A stretch of DNA of 32,393 nucleotides from Pseudomonadota bacterium (GCA_018830135.1 JAHJTB010000312.1:1-32393); one strand, 5' to 3'; numbered from the stretch's first letter, positions 8,004 to 16,053 are shown. Translations and numbers: made by a program. The notes: a model not told the origin generated them from the letters alone.

Positions 8004-8411
8004 ATGCCCAAAGCGTTTAACCTGAACGGGGATGGATTCAACCCGTTCTGCGAAATGATCGGCCTGTGTTTCACCATGGCCGAAGGGGGTCGCAGCCGCT
8101 GCGAACTCGAAATCACCAGCCAACTGTTCAACCCGCACCGCGTCCTGCACGGCGGCGTCATCTATACCATGGCCGACACGGGCATGGGCGCGGCGCTTTA
8201 TTCGGAAATCGAGGAAGAGGAACTCTGCAGCACGGTCGAGATCAAGACCGCCTATTTCGGCGCGGTCTTCGGCGGCCGCCTGGTCTGCGACACCCGGGTG
8301 GTCCACAAAGGACGCAAGATCGCCTTTCTGGAATCGGAAGTACGCAACGACGGCCGCCTGATCGCCCAGGCCACGGGGACCTATTACATTTTCAAGATGA
8401 AACAAGGCTGA
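8004..8411 (+). CDS. PaaI-type hotdog-fold thioesterase
   Basis: The ORF-track entry starts at 7926, but its first 26 residues are an Arg-rich run upstream of the real ATG at 8004, which has GGAGA nine bases before it. The protein is 135 aa, typical of PaaI/YbgC-like acyl-CoA thioesterases. The signature is HRVLHGGVIYTMADTGMG (the HGG..x..D active-site helix, with the Asp that acts on the thioester), followed by beta strands TVEIKTAYFGAV and GTYYIFKM. Predicted reaction: hydrolysis of an acyl- or aryl-CoA in the cytoplasm. The remnant of an acyl-CoA ligase gene follows after ten bases, which fits a former thioesterase/ligase pair. The natural substrate is unknown. Confidence 0.85.
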   Translation: MPKAFNLNGDGFNPFCEMIGLCFTMAEGGRSRCELEITSQLFNPHRVLHGGVIYTMADTGMGAALYSEIEEEELCSTVEIKTAYFGAVFGGRLVCDTRVVHKGRKIAFLESEVRNDGRLIAQATGTYYIFKMKQG

Positions 8412-8421
8412 AGGCACCCGG

Positions 8422-8656
8422 ATGAACCTGGCCCGCCTGTTCCCGGATCGGCCTGCCGGACACGGAATACGGGCTACGGGTCGCCGCCTTTATCGCACCT
8501 CAGCCGGGGGAGACCGTTGAATCCGGCCCCTTGAAGGCCTGCCTCAAGGCCCGGCTTTCGGGTTTCAAGGCGCCCAAGGACTACCTGGTCCCGGATGAAC
8601 CGGCAAAAAGCGGAAACGGGAACTCAAACGCCGGCATGGGAACTTATGAGCATTGA
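8422..8656 (+). pseudogene. Remnant of an AMP-dependent acyl-CoA ligase gene (internal deletion)
   Basis: A start with good spacing (AAGG seven bases before the ATG at 8422) encodes MNLARLFPD, a beginning typical of AMP-forming acyl-CoA ligases. About 28 bases later, in another frame, the sequence from 8450 reads GLPDTEYGLRVAAFIAPQPG, then LSGFKAPKDYLVPDE. This is the C-terminal AMP-binding domain (AMP-binding_C). It continues PAKSGNGNSNAG where the catalytic-lysine motif PKxGxGK would be expected, and a one-base change of frame there gives RELKRR, the usual ligase ending. The roughly 1.3-1.5 kb between start and C-terminus in a normal ligase are missing. I infer an internal deletion followed by frameshifts, leaving a dead gene downstream of the thioesterase. 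Confidence 0.7.
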
Positions 8657-9275
8657 GGGCATGTCACCCGAGGCGACCGGCGAGGCGGCTCAAACGCCGC
8701 CGGTCATCCGCGCCCGCTATGTCGGGGGCCGTTTGCTGCTCTACTGGATGGGGCTGTACGTCCTGATTGCGGGCATCCTCCTCTCGAACACGGAAACATC
8801 CCCCGGTCCCGGACTGCTGATCCGGGCCCTGATACCGGTGGCCGTTTTCCTGGTCCTCAAGTTCCACGTCCTGCGCGAACAGATTCTGATCACCGAAGAG
8901 TTCATCGGGCAGAAGCGGTTTCTGCAATTCCGCCAGGTGCGCTGGGAGGAGGTCGCGGGCTTCCGGGTCAAGCACGGTGGCCGGGTCAAGGGCGTTGTGG
9001 TGCCGAGCCGCCTGATTTTATGGGACGGCCGCGGCAACCGGGTCGTTCTCAACTCCGGGTACGACGGTTTCGAGGACATCGAGCAGGCCGTGTCCTTCCA
9101 TCTTCGGGAAAGGGCCGGAATGGAGTATGAACGGGAAAAGGAGAAGCCCGCCTGGAAGTCCTGGATCGGCGCTCTGAACCTGGAAGACTGGTTCGATACG
9201 ATTCTGGGTCTGGTCGCGCTTTTTTTCGCCGTACTCTATCTGGCCGGATCGATCAAGGCCGCCGCCGGTTCCTGA
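8646..9275 (+). CDS. Membrane protein with PH-like domain, hypothetical
   Basis: The ORF track starts at 8595, but those codons lie within the ligase remnant. I prefer the ATG at 8646 (209 aa); the ATG at 8661 is also possible. Two membrane segments come first (LLLYWMGLYVLIAGILL and LIRALIPVAVFLVLKF). They are followed by about 90 residues resembling bacterial PH-like domains: a strand ILITEEFIGQKRFLQFRQV, the WEEVAGFRV turn, then RLILWDGRGNRVVLNS and a final helix (FEDIEQAVSFHLRERA). A third membrane segment, TILGLVALFFAVLYLAGSI, closes the protein. The function is unknown. It is convergent with the P-type ATPase gene, with no clear terminator between them. Confidence 0.65.
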   Translation: MSIEGMSPEATGEAAQTPPVIRARYVGGRLLLYWMGLYVLIAGILLSNTETSPGPGLLIRALIPVAVFLVLKFHVLREQILITEEFIGQKRFLQFRQVRWEEVAGFRVKHGGRVKGVVVPSRLILWDGRGNRVVLNSGYDGFEDIEQAVSFHLRERAGMEYEREKEKPAWKSWIGALNLEDWFDTILGLVALFFAVLYLAGSIKAAAGS

Positions 9276-9375
9276 AGACGAAACCGGTGGAGTTGCCCGC
9301 TTTCGGAAGTCGGGCTGGATCAATCGTTGGCCCCCGCCATCCTTCCCATGATGAACCGTATCCGGCGCCCATGGT

Positions 9376-11898
9376 TCAGAGATTGACTTTCCGATAAAAA
9401 ATCCTTTTGGTCGCCTCCGCGCCTATGACATAGAAAACAACGACCAGAAGCATCAGCAGGATATAAGCCGCGGGCAAGGCGGTGAATCCGAACACGGCGG
9501 CCACCGGAGTATACGGCATGGCCAACAGGCAGACCGCGACCGCCAGAGTGGTCCATAAAGGTCCCCGCCCCGGCCTGCTCCGGAAAAAAGGATGCCGGGT
9601 CCGAATCACCAGGACGATCATGGAAGCCGAAAGAACCGACTCGACGAACCATGCGGTCCTGAACTGGTCCGTACCGGCCTGGAGCAGAAAGATCAAGACG
9701 CCGAACGTGATAAAATCGAAGACGGAACTCAGGATACCAAAGCTGATCATGAAGTTCCTGATATAGCGGATGTTCCAGCGCCGGGGTCGATCGATCAATT
9801 CCGGATCGACCGTATCCGAGGCGATCGTCATCTCCGGAAGGTCCGTCAACAGATTCATCAGCAGGATTTGTTTGGGCAGCAACGGCAGAAAGGGCAGAAA
9901 TAGGGAGGCCCCGGCCATGCTGAACATATTGCCGAAATTGGCGCTTGTCGCCATGAAGACATATTTAAGTGTATTGGCGAATGTTTCCCGCCCCTCGCGC
10001 ACCCCGTTGACCAGGGCGTTCAAGTCCTTTTCCAGGAGGACGATGTCGGCTGCGTCCTTGGCTACGTCCACGGCCCCATCAACGGAAATTCCGACGTCGG
10101 CGGCATGCAGGGCGGAAGCGTCATTGATGCCATCCCCCATGTAGCCCACGACGTGACCCGATTTTTTCAAGGCCAGAATGACGCGTTCTTTCTGGTTCGG
10201 CTCGACTTCGGCGAAAATGTCGATGTTCCCGACGTCATGAGCCAAGGCTTCGTCACTCATGCTCCGCAGTTCCCGCCCCGTCACGATCCTGGCTTCGGGC
10301 AGCCCGATCTTTTCGCTTAATGTGGCCGCCACCAGCCGGTTGTCGCCGGTCATGACCTTCAGGGAGACGCCGAGCCGGTGCAGCTGATCGAGGGGCTCGA
10401 TAATCCCGGGTTTGGGCGGGTCGTGAAATACCAGGAAGCCAAGAAACGTCATTCCGGTCTCTTCGGCCTGGCTTATGGTCGAAACGGCATGCACGCGCCG
10501 ATAAGCCACGCCCAGGGTTCTGTATCCCCTGGCGCTCAAATCCTGGTATCGCTGGAGCAGGTCCTCGGAAATGGATTCGATTTTCAATACTGCCCCTTCG
10601 GATGACTCGGCCCCGGAACAGACCTCGAGCACGTTGAGCAGGGCGCCTTTGACAACCAGGATGGGCTCGCTTCCGTCAGTCGCCAGGATGCTTAGCCGTT
10701 TCCGGATAAAATCCTATGGCACTTCATCGAGTTTTTGCCATCCGTTCAGATCAAACGGCCGGTGGTTTTTAATGGCTTCATCGATGGGATTGCTGAAACC
10801 GGTCTGGTAAGCGGCATTGATGTACGCATAAAACAGGACCTTGTCGCTATCGTTCCCCTGGATATCCACGCAGGAATGCAGTCGGGCGACGCCTTCGGTC
10901 AGGGTACCGGTTTTATCCGAGCAGAGTACGTCCATGCTGCCGAAATTTTCTATGGAGGCCAGCCGTTTGACGATAACGTTGCGCCCCGCCATCCGGCTTG
11001 CGCCCCGCGAGAGATTGATGCTGATAATGGCTGGAAGCAGTTGCGGAGTAAGCCCCACGGCCAGAGCCAGCGAAAAGAGGAAAGAATCCATAACCGGGCG
11101 ATGGAACAGGACGTTCAAGGCAAAAATGGTCAGGACCAGAAGAAGCGTGATCTCCATGAGCAGGTAACCGAAGCGTCGGACGCCCCGTTCGAACTCGGTT
11201 TCCGGCGCCCTCAGTTTCAAGCGAGCGGAAATCTGGCCGAACTCGGTCTGTTGTCCGGTATGGACCACCAAGGCCCTCGCCGTGCCGCTGACCACATGCG
11301 TTCCCATGAAAAGCGAGTTGGACCTCCGGGCGAGCGGCGCGTCCGGTTCGAGCCGGCCCGGCTCCTTTGGCACGGGGAAGGTTTCTCCGGTCAGGGCCGC
11401 TTCATTGACGAACAGGTCTTTGGATTCCAGAATCAGGCAGTCGCCCGGAACGGTCCCGCCCGCGGACATGATCACGACGTCGCCCGGAACGACCTCTTCA
11501 ACCGGTATATCCCGCCGCTCCCCGTCACGGAGGACCGATGTCTTGATCCTGACGACGGACAACAGTTTTTCCACCGCGTTGGAGGCGCTGTGCTCCTGCC
11601 AATAGCCCAGCAGACCGCTGACCAGGACGATGACCAGAATAATTATGGCGTCCGTCGGGTCTCTCAGGAAAAAAGACATGCCGGCCGCGAAAAGCAGAAT
11701 GAGGATGATGGGGCTTTTGAACTGTCCGGCAAGCTGCGACAGGCGGCCCGCCAGCGCGCCGGACTTCAGCGGCCTGGAGCCGGCGAGGTCAAGGCGATCT
11801 CTGGCCCTTTCGCTCGATAGTCCGTCGGAAGAGGTCTGAAGTTCTTCCAGCATCCGGTCCGCTGAAAAACTCCAAAAGGCCGCTTGACCGGTCTCCAT
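9376..11898 (-). pseudogene. mgtA: Magnesium-translocating P-type ATPase (MgtA type) with in-frame amber stop
   Basis: The ORF track shows two pieces, 10714-11898 (394 aa) and 9376-10632, which lie in the same frame. They are separated only by a TAG at 10716-10714 and 27 further sense codons. Together they give 841 codons, the normal size of MgtA/MgtB-type importers of Mg2+ at the inner membrane. Visible features: actuator loop LTGETFPVP, P-domain SDKTGTLTEG (D328), hinge motif MGDGINDASAL, and transmembrane blocks LLFAAGMSFFL, FLFSLALAVGLTPQLLPAI (the MgtA-type M4) and TDLPEMTIASDTVDPE. The local reading is LDEVP-TAG-DFIRKRLSIL, where relatives have an aromatic residue before the Asp, so a single Tyr codon change to TAG explains it. 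The start has AAGGAG seven bases upstream. Both fragments would be inactive alone: the stop separates the phosphorylation site from the hinge. Confidence 0.88.
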
Positions 11899-11916
11899 AT
11901 CACACTCCTTAACATG

Positions 11917-11960
11917 CAGGGCGGGCGCATTCCCCCCGGCTTGCCGCGGGGAGCTTCAAT
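11917..11960. repeat. REP-like palindromic repeat, copy 1
   Basis: Contains CCCCCCGGC-TT-GCCGCGGGG (11932-11951), a 9-bp inverted repeat with one mismatch. Its flanks (CGCATT on one side, AGCTTCAA on the other) recur, in opposite orientation, around the copies near 13863-13983. It lies in the gap between the DUF202-like gene and mgtA, just upstream of the mgtA ribosome site. Confidence 0.6.
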
Positions 11961-12027
11961 ACTCGAGGCCAGGTGCTTCGAGCCTTCGCCGAAATCCGGT
12001 TTACAACTCCTGTCGAATCGCCTGCCC

Positions 12028-12405
12028 TCAATCGATCAGTTCGGCCAGAACGCTGTGCTTTTTCTTCAGGGCCAGCATATGCCGCTCGTGCTGGCGCATG
12101 CGGATAAAGGATCGAACGACCAGAAAGCCTCCCAGGATGATCAGGCCTGCGCAAATGATCAACAAGGGCAAAAGGAAATGCAGGACCTTCCCGAATTCAT
12201 AGTACTTGGAGGTGACCACCAGAAAGCTGAGCACGGAGAGCGGTATGGCGAAAACAGCGATGCCGGTTCGCATCAGGGCCAGGGAGGTCCGCTTTTCGGC
12301 CAGGATGAGTTGGGCTTCGTTGATGAGGATGGCTTCGGGTGGTTTTTCGTTTTCCGATGATGCGATCCGTCCCTCTAGATCCTTGCTTGTTCCTGAAAGC
12401 GTCAT
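12028..12405 (-). CDS. DUF202-like small membrane protein
   Basis: 125 aa. The N-terminal stretch is charged, then ILAEKRTSLALMRTGIAVFA matches the DUF202/YidH signature (LAxxRTxLAxxRTGxA). Two membrane spans follow: GIAVFAIPLSVLSFLVV and VLHFLLPLLIICAGLIILGGF. The C-terminal helix is basic and cytoplasmic or amphipathic. The biochemical function of the family is not known. The start overlaps the DedA gene stop by four bases (ATGA), which indicates translational coupling. Confidence 0.7.
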   Translation of the reverse strand: MTLSGTSKDLEGRIASSENEKPPEAILINEAQLILAEKRTSLALMRTGIAVFAIPLSVLSFLVVTSKYYEFGKVLHFLLPLLIICAGLIILGGFLVVRSFIRMRQHERHMLALKKKHSVLAELID

Positions 12406-12980
12406 GGGTCTCTACCCTCACGGTCCGGCGTCCGATTTCGATAAAAATGCACGGCCCAGACCACGGCGCCGATGAGGGCGACCGCGATCAGCGCGGCCAG
12501 TTCGAACTTCTTGACGTTGCCAATTACAAGTTCCAGGGCCGATCCGAAAAAGTATCCGCCGGTCCCGACCGCCACCGACCAGATCAGTGCCCCGATTCCG
12601 TTGAGCAGTATGAACTCCCGGGTCGGCACGTCGCTCATGCCGATGACAAAGGGCGACACGCTCCGGAGTCCGTACAGAAACCGAAACACCAGAATGAACC
12701 ACCTTCGATGGCGCATCAAGATCCGGTTGGCCTTTGCGACGCGTTCGGCCCAGACTTTTCTCCGGGACAGCACGGCCTGGCTGTGCCGGCGGCCGAGGAA
12801 AAAGAAGAGCTGGTCTCCGCACAGGCTGCCGATGAAGGCGGCGGCCATGACCCCGGGCAGGGCCAGGTAGCCCCGATGAGCGGCAAAGCCGCCCAGGATC
12901 AGGATGGTTTCACCTTCGAAAAAGGTGCCGGCAAGGACGGCCAGGTACCCATATTGGTCGATCAGGTGTTCAAGCATCAA
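12402..12980 (-). CDS. DedA family membrane protein
   Basis: 192 aa integral inner-membrane protein of the DedA/SNARE-associated (VTT) family. Family members have been linked to undecaprenyl-phosphate or phospholipid recycling and to membrane potential and envelope integrity. Visible signatures: N-terminal YLAVLAGTFFEGETILILGG (the family's F-x-E-GE block), SLCGDQLFFFLGRR, the conserved FRFLYGLRSVSPFVIGMSDV segment with its arginines, and the C-terminal GTGGYFFGSALE. All of these match a full-length DedA. It is followed by the DUF202-like gene with a four-base overlap. Its substrate is not predictable from sequence. Confidence 0.88.
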   Translation of the reverse strand: MMLEHLIDQYGYLAVLAGTFFEGETILILGGFAAHRGYLALPGVMAAAFIGSLCGDQLFFFLGRRHSQAVLSRRKVWAERVAKANRILMRHRRWFILVFRFLYGLRSVSPFVIGMSDVPTREFILLNGIGALIWSVAVGTGGYFFGSALELVIGNVKKFELAALIAVALIGAVVWAVHFYRNRTPDREGRDP

Positions 12981-13037
12981 GACGATGTCCGTACGGGGCC
13001 GGTATATTTCACCCCTTCGTCCGCCCGGGAATAGGGG

Positions 13038-13445
13038 CTATCGCTCCCAGGGAAACACGTCCGGCCCCAGTCCCTCGAAGATATGGGTGCCCGGCTTGAA
13101 ATAAAGATAGTGAGGATATCCTTCGATCTGGAAGCTGATTACGTTACTGTGCCAGGTCGGACCCCATTTCTCTTCGTGTTCCGGATCGACGTGATAGCGG
13201 GTGTAGCCCTGGCCGCAGTCCTGGCAGTGAAAGCTCCGTATATGGCCGGGCAGGTGTTTTTCGCGTTCAACGGGCTTGACCTGGGAGGAACCGCACCGGG
13301 GACATTTCCCTCCGTCCGAGGAGGCGCATTCGGGCAGGTGCGGAAAAATCTCGAAAAGCCGTCGGGTCTCGGTTTCGACCTGCTCCCGATTTTCCCAATC
13401 GATCCTCAGGCTCCGGCTGTTGGCATCATCGTCGTAATCGATCAT
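13038..13445 (-). CDS. Zinc-ribbon protein, hypothetical
   Basis: 135 aa soluble protein. A zinc-ribbon knuckle pair is clear: CPRC (within GGKCPRCGSSQ, about residues 48-51) and CQDC (in RSFHCQDCGQGYT, about 74-77). The rest is rich in His, Tyr and Trp (KWGPTWHSNVISF, GYPHYLYFKPG). I do not recognise the family. The start is backed by AAAGGAG about ten bases upstream. It lies 57 bases ahead of dedA and 70 bases after the 61-aa gene, all on the same strand, so it is likely part of the operon ending with mgtA. A role in nucleic-acid or metal binding would be guesswork. Confidence 0.72.
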   Translation of the reverse strand: MIDYDDDANSRSLRIDWENREQVETETRRLFEIFPHLPECASSDGGKCPRCGSSQVKPVEREKHLPGHIRSFHCQDCGQGYTRYHVDPEHEEKWGPTWHSNVISFQIEGYPHYLYFKPGTHIFEGLGPDVFPWER

Positions 13446-13515
13446 GGGATTCGAACTCCTTTCCCGACCTTCCGGCCTCGGGTCTTTGGAGGGAGCCGGC
13501 CGGCGACCGGAAGCA

Positions 13516-13701
13516 TCATTCGATAAGTTCCGGGGACTTCTCTCCCAGGTCCACGACGTGGACCTCCAGAACGGTTTCCCCGGTCTCGTAGTCGATGTCC
13601 TTGACGCTCACGGTGAAATAGTATCCGGTCAGGTTGTGGAGCGCCTTGGAGAACTCTTTTTCAACATCCGAGATGGGAATGTTTTTCAACACGACCGCCA
13701 T
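13516..13701 (-). CDS. Hypothetical small protein, 61 aa
   Basis: 61 aa (MAVVLKNIPISDVEKEFSKA... ending SPELIE), acidic, predicted soluble and mixed alpha/beta, with a regular strand pattern FTVSVKDIDYETGETVLEVH. The strong AAAGGAG eight bases ahead of the ATG argues that it is truly translated. It is the first gene of the minus-strand group that runs to mgtA. I recognise no family. Confidence 0.68.
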   Translation of the reverse strand: MAVVLKNIPISDVEKEFSKALHNLTGYYFTVSVKDIDYETGETVLEVHVVDLGEKSPELIE

Positions 13702-13827
13702 GGACTCACTCCTTTTCGAGCCTATATTCAGGTCCAGTATATCACGTCGATCCAGGGAACGATATGCCCCGTGTCAAGACGGGGCCGCTATGACGCGGGT
13801 TTCCGGCCCGCCGATCGGGATTATGCC

Positions 13828-13860
13828 TTGACAGCATGGAAACGGCCTTCATACTATAAT
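13828..13860 (+). promoter_or_regulatory. Candidate promoter for the RACo-like gene
   Basis: A perfect TTGACA (13828-13833) with two overlapping -10 options: TACTAT after 18 bases (13852-13857), or a perfect TATAAT after 21 bases (13855-13860). The first spacing is acceptable and the second too long. Transcription would start near 13867, leaving about 180 bases of leader that carry the repeats described next. Confidence 0.45.
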
Positions 13861-13862
13861 AA

Positions 13863-13898
13863 CTGAAGCTCTACCTCGCCTTGCCGCGGGGAATCTTC
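13863..13898. repeat. REP-like palindromic repeat, degenerate copy 3
   Basis: TGAAGCTC at one side and CTTGCCGCGGGGAATCTTC at the other match the flank and right arm of the repeat at 11917-11960; the left arm of the palindrome has decayed. A run of nine T follows at 13915-13923. Confidence 0.4.
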
Positions 13899-13933
13899 GA
13901 GATGTCAGGAAGAATTTTTTTTTGAATTGGCGG

Positions 13934-13983
13934 GCCAGCCCCCGCGGCAAGCCGCGGGGAATGCGTTCGCCCCGCATGTTCAC
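13934..13983. repeat. REP-like palindromic repeat, copy 2
   Basis: A perfect inverted repeat, CCCCGCGGC-AA-GCCGCGGGG (13940-13959). The flank AATGCGTTCGCCCCGCATGT is the reverse complement of the block next to copy 1 (ACATGCAGGGCGGGCGCATT, with a few changes). The pair of copies 3 and 2 resembles a BIME-type arrangement, within the leader of the RACo-like gene. Confidence 0.6.
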
Positions 13984-14047
13984 ATTCGCCCGCGCGGCGG
14001 GTTCAGACCGCAAATCTCCGATCCGGGGACGCAAACGAGGAAGACGC

Positions 14048-16027
14048 ATGAAACACAAGATACGATTTCTGCCGGACGAGGTCACCATAGAGGTCGAGGA
14101 CGGGGCCAATCTGCTTCAGGAGGCCATGTTGGCCGGGGTGCACATCAATGCATCCTGCGGAGGGGCCGGGGTCTGCGGCAAGTGCCAGGTCATTATCGAG
14201 TCGGGCGACCTGGACTCCCCGCGCACGGACAAGATCGGGGCCAAGGAGTATGGCGAAGGCTACCGCCAGGCCTGCAAGGCCTGGGTCAAGGGGGACGTGG
14301 TCATCCGGGTGCCGGTCGAGTCCCAGATGGACAGCCGGGCGCTGAACCGGGCGCGTCCCAGCCCGAACGCCGCCGCCCTGGCCAAGGAGATCGGGGTCGA
14401 GACCCTGGTGGAAACCGGAAAGTTCGACCCGCCATACGTCAAGAAGCTGGTTCGGATGTCACCTCCGGAGGCCGGGGACAACGTCAGCGACCTGACCCGC
14501 CTGATCAATGGCTTGCGGCAGCAACACGACCTGCACAAGCTGGCCCCGGACTTCCGGTTCATCAAACAACTGCCCCAGGTCTCCCGGGAAGGGCATTTCG
14601 AGCTGGCGGTCACCCTGGCCTACGAGCCCACGCATTTCGAAGGCCAGAACCCGTCGGACATCGCCTTGACCTACGTCCAGTCCGGCGATCATATCGGCGC
14701 CAATTACGGGCTGGCCGTGGACGTGGGCACGACAACGGTCTTCGTCCAGTTGTTGAACCTGGAGGACGGCGAGGTCCTCGACACCCTGGGCGACTTCAAC
14801 CGCCAGCTCAGCTTCGGAGAGGACGTCATTTCCCGAATCGTTTACAGCGCCAAGGAAGGCGGTCTGGCCAAGATGCAGGGCCTGATCACCCAGACCATCA
14901 ACGGCCTGGTCGACCGCATCTGCAAGCGCAAGAAGATCGACAAGGAAGACATTTCCATGGTCACGGCCGCGGGCAACACGACCATGACCCAGCTCCTGCT
15001 GGGGGTGGACCCGAAATACATCCGCCTGGCGCCTTACGTTCCGACGGCTAACTATTACCCGCCCATCCGGGCCGCTGAAATCGGCCTGGACCTGGGCGAA
15101 CACGTGCGGCTCAATGTCTTTCCGGCCGTGTCGAGTTACGTGGGCGGAGATATCGTCTCGGGCATTCTGGCCGCGGGCGTGTATCGCGAGCCGGAACTGA
15201 CCCTGTTCATCGACTTCGGCACCAACGGAGAAATCGTGGTCGGCAACCAGGACTGGATGGCCTGCGCGGCCTGTTCGGCCGGTCCGGCCTTTGAAGGCGG
15301 GGGCGTGAAATTCGGGATGCGGGCCGCGGCCGGGGCCATCGAGGACTTTGCCATCAACCCCAAGACCCTCGAGCCCATGATCCTGACCGTGGACATGCAG
15401 AAGCCCAAAGGCATCGCGGGTTCCGGGCTGATCAACACCGTGGCCGGCCTTTTCGAGATGGGCGTGATCGACGAAACGGGCCGATTCGAGCGGAACCTGG
15501 CCACCGACCGGGTTCGGGAGGGCGAGGACGGCTGGGAGTACGTGCTGTCCCGGGCGGAGGAGACGCAGATCGGGCGGGACATCGTCCTGACCGAAGTGGA
15601 CATCGACAATCTGATGCGGGCCAAGGCGGCCATGTATGCCGGCTACCAGACCCTTCTCGAAGGCGTGGGGCTGAACATGAAAAGCCTGGAACGGGTGGTT
15701 ATCGCCGGCGGCTTCGGACGCCATATCAATCTGGAAAAGTCGGTCATGATCGGCCTGCTTCCCGAACTGCCCCTGGAAAAATTCATCTATGTGGGCAACG
15801 CCTCGTTGATCGGCGCCCGTCTGGCCAGCCTGTCGAACACCCTCCGCCGCGAGTGCATGGACATTCTGGCCAAAATGACCGGATTCGAGTTGTCCGAAGT
15901 GCCGGCCTACATGGACTACTACGTCGCGTCCCAGTTTTTACCGCATACGAGGCGGGAATGTTTTCCCGGTGTTCTGGAACGGGTCGGCCAGACCCGGCGC
16001 CTGATCGAGGCGGCCGAGCCGGCCTGA
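14048..16027 (+). CDS. Reductive activator of corrinoid proteins (RACo-like): 2Fe-2S ferredoxin domain plus ASKHA ATPase (DUF4445)
   Basis: The ORF track starts at 13922, but those 42 codons cross the REP repeat. The ATG at 14048 follows GAGGA and gives 659 aa. Residues 1-90 are a plant-type 2Fe-2S ferredoxin with ligands C37, C43, C46 (CGGAGVCGKC) and C76. The remainder is the DUF4445 ASKHA-fold module: phosphate-binding LAVDVGTTTV, DFGTNGEIVVG, a Cys-rich CAACSAGPAFEGGG, and a final VIAGGFGRHINLEKS. RACo-type proteins use ATP to drive electron transfer to inactive cob(II)alamin, returning corrinoid proteins of the Wood-Ljungdahl pathway or of methyltransferase systems to Co(I). No corrinoid protein or methyltransferase gene is next to it, so its partner is elsewhere and unknown. 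Confidence 0.9.
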   Translation: MKHKIRFLPDEVTIEVEDGANLLQEAMLAGVHINASCGGAGVCGKCQVIIESGDLDSPRTDKIGAKEYGEGYRQACKAWVKGDVVIRVPVESQMDSRALNRARPSPNAAALAKEIGVETLVETGKFDPPYVKKLVRMSPPEAGDNVSDLTRLINGLRQQHDLHKLAPDFRFIKQLPQVSREGHFELAVTLAYEPTHFEGQNPSDIALTYVQSGDHIGANYGLAVDVGTTTVFVQLLNLEDGEVLDTLGDFNRQLSFGEDVISRIVYSAKEGGLAKMQGLITQTINGLVDRICKRKKIDKEDISMVTAAGNTTMTQLLLGVDPKYIRLAPYVPTANYYPPIRAAEIGLDLGEHVRLNVFPAVSSYVGGDIVSGILAAGVYREPELTLFIDFGTNGEIVVGNQDWMACAACSAGPAFEGGGVKFGMRAAAGAIEDFAINPKTLEPMILTVDMQKPKGIAGSGLINTVAGLFEMGVIDETGRFERNLATDRVREGEDGWEYVLSRAEETQIGRDIVLTEVDIDNLMRAKAAMYAGYQTLLEGVGLNMKSLERVVIAGGFGRHINLEKSVMIGLLPELPLEKFIYVGNASLIGARLASLSNTLRRECMDILAKMTGFELSEVPAYMDYYVASQFLPHTRRECFPGVLERVGQTRRLIEAAEPA

Positions 16028-16053
16028 TGTTTTCGGCCCCTGGTGTTTTTGCT

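Noticed and set aside
9295-9315. Hairpin GCCCGCTT-TCGG-AAGTCGGGC as terminator between convergent genes
   Set aside because: There is a bulge in the stem and no T-run on either strand.
10714-10716. Pyrrolysine insertion at the MgtA TAG
   Set aside because: Pyrrolysine is known mainly from methylamine methyltransferases; no pyl genes are in the window, and the expected residue is an ordinary aromatic one.
13766-13785. GCCCCGT-GTCAAG-ACGGGGC inverted repeat as terminator or operator
   Set aside because: The stem is perfect but has no T-run, and it lies between divergent genes without a clear relation to a promoter; too little to call.
14459-15724. 421-aa minus-strand ORF opposite the RACo-like gene
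   Set aside because: Shadow frame without motifs; the plus strand encodes a full ferredoxin/ASKHA protein.
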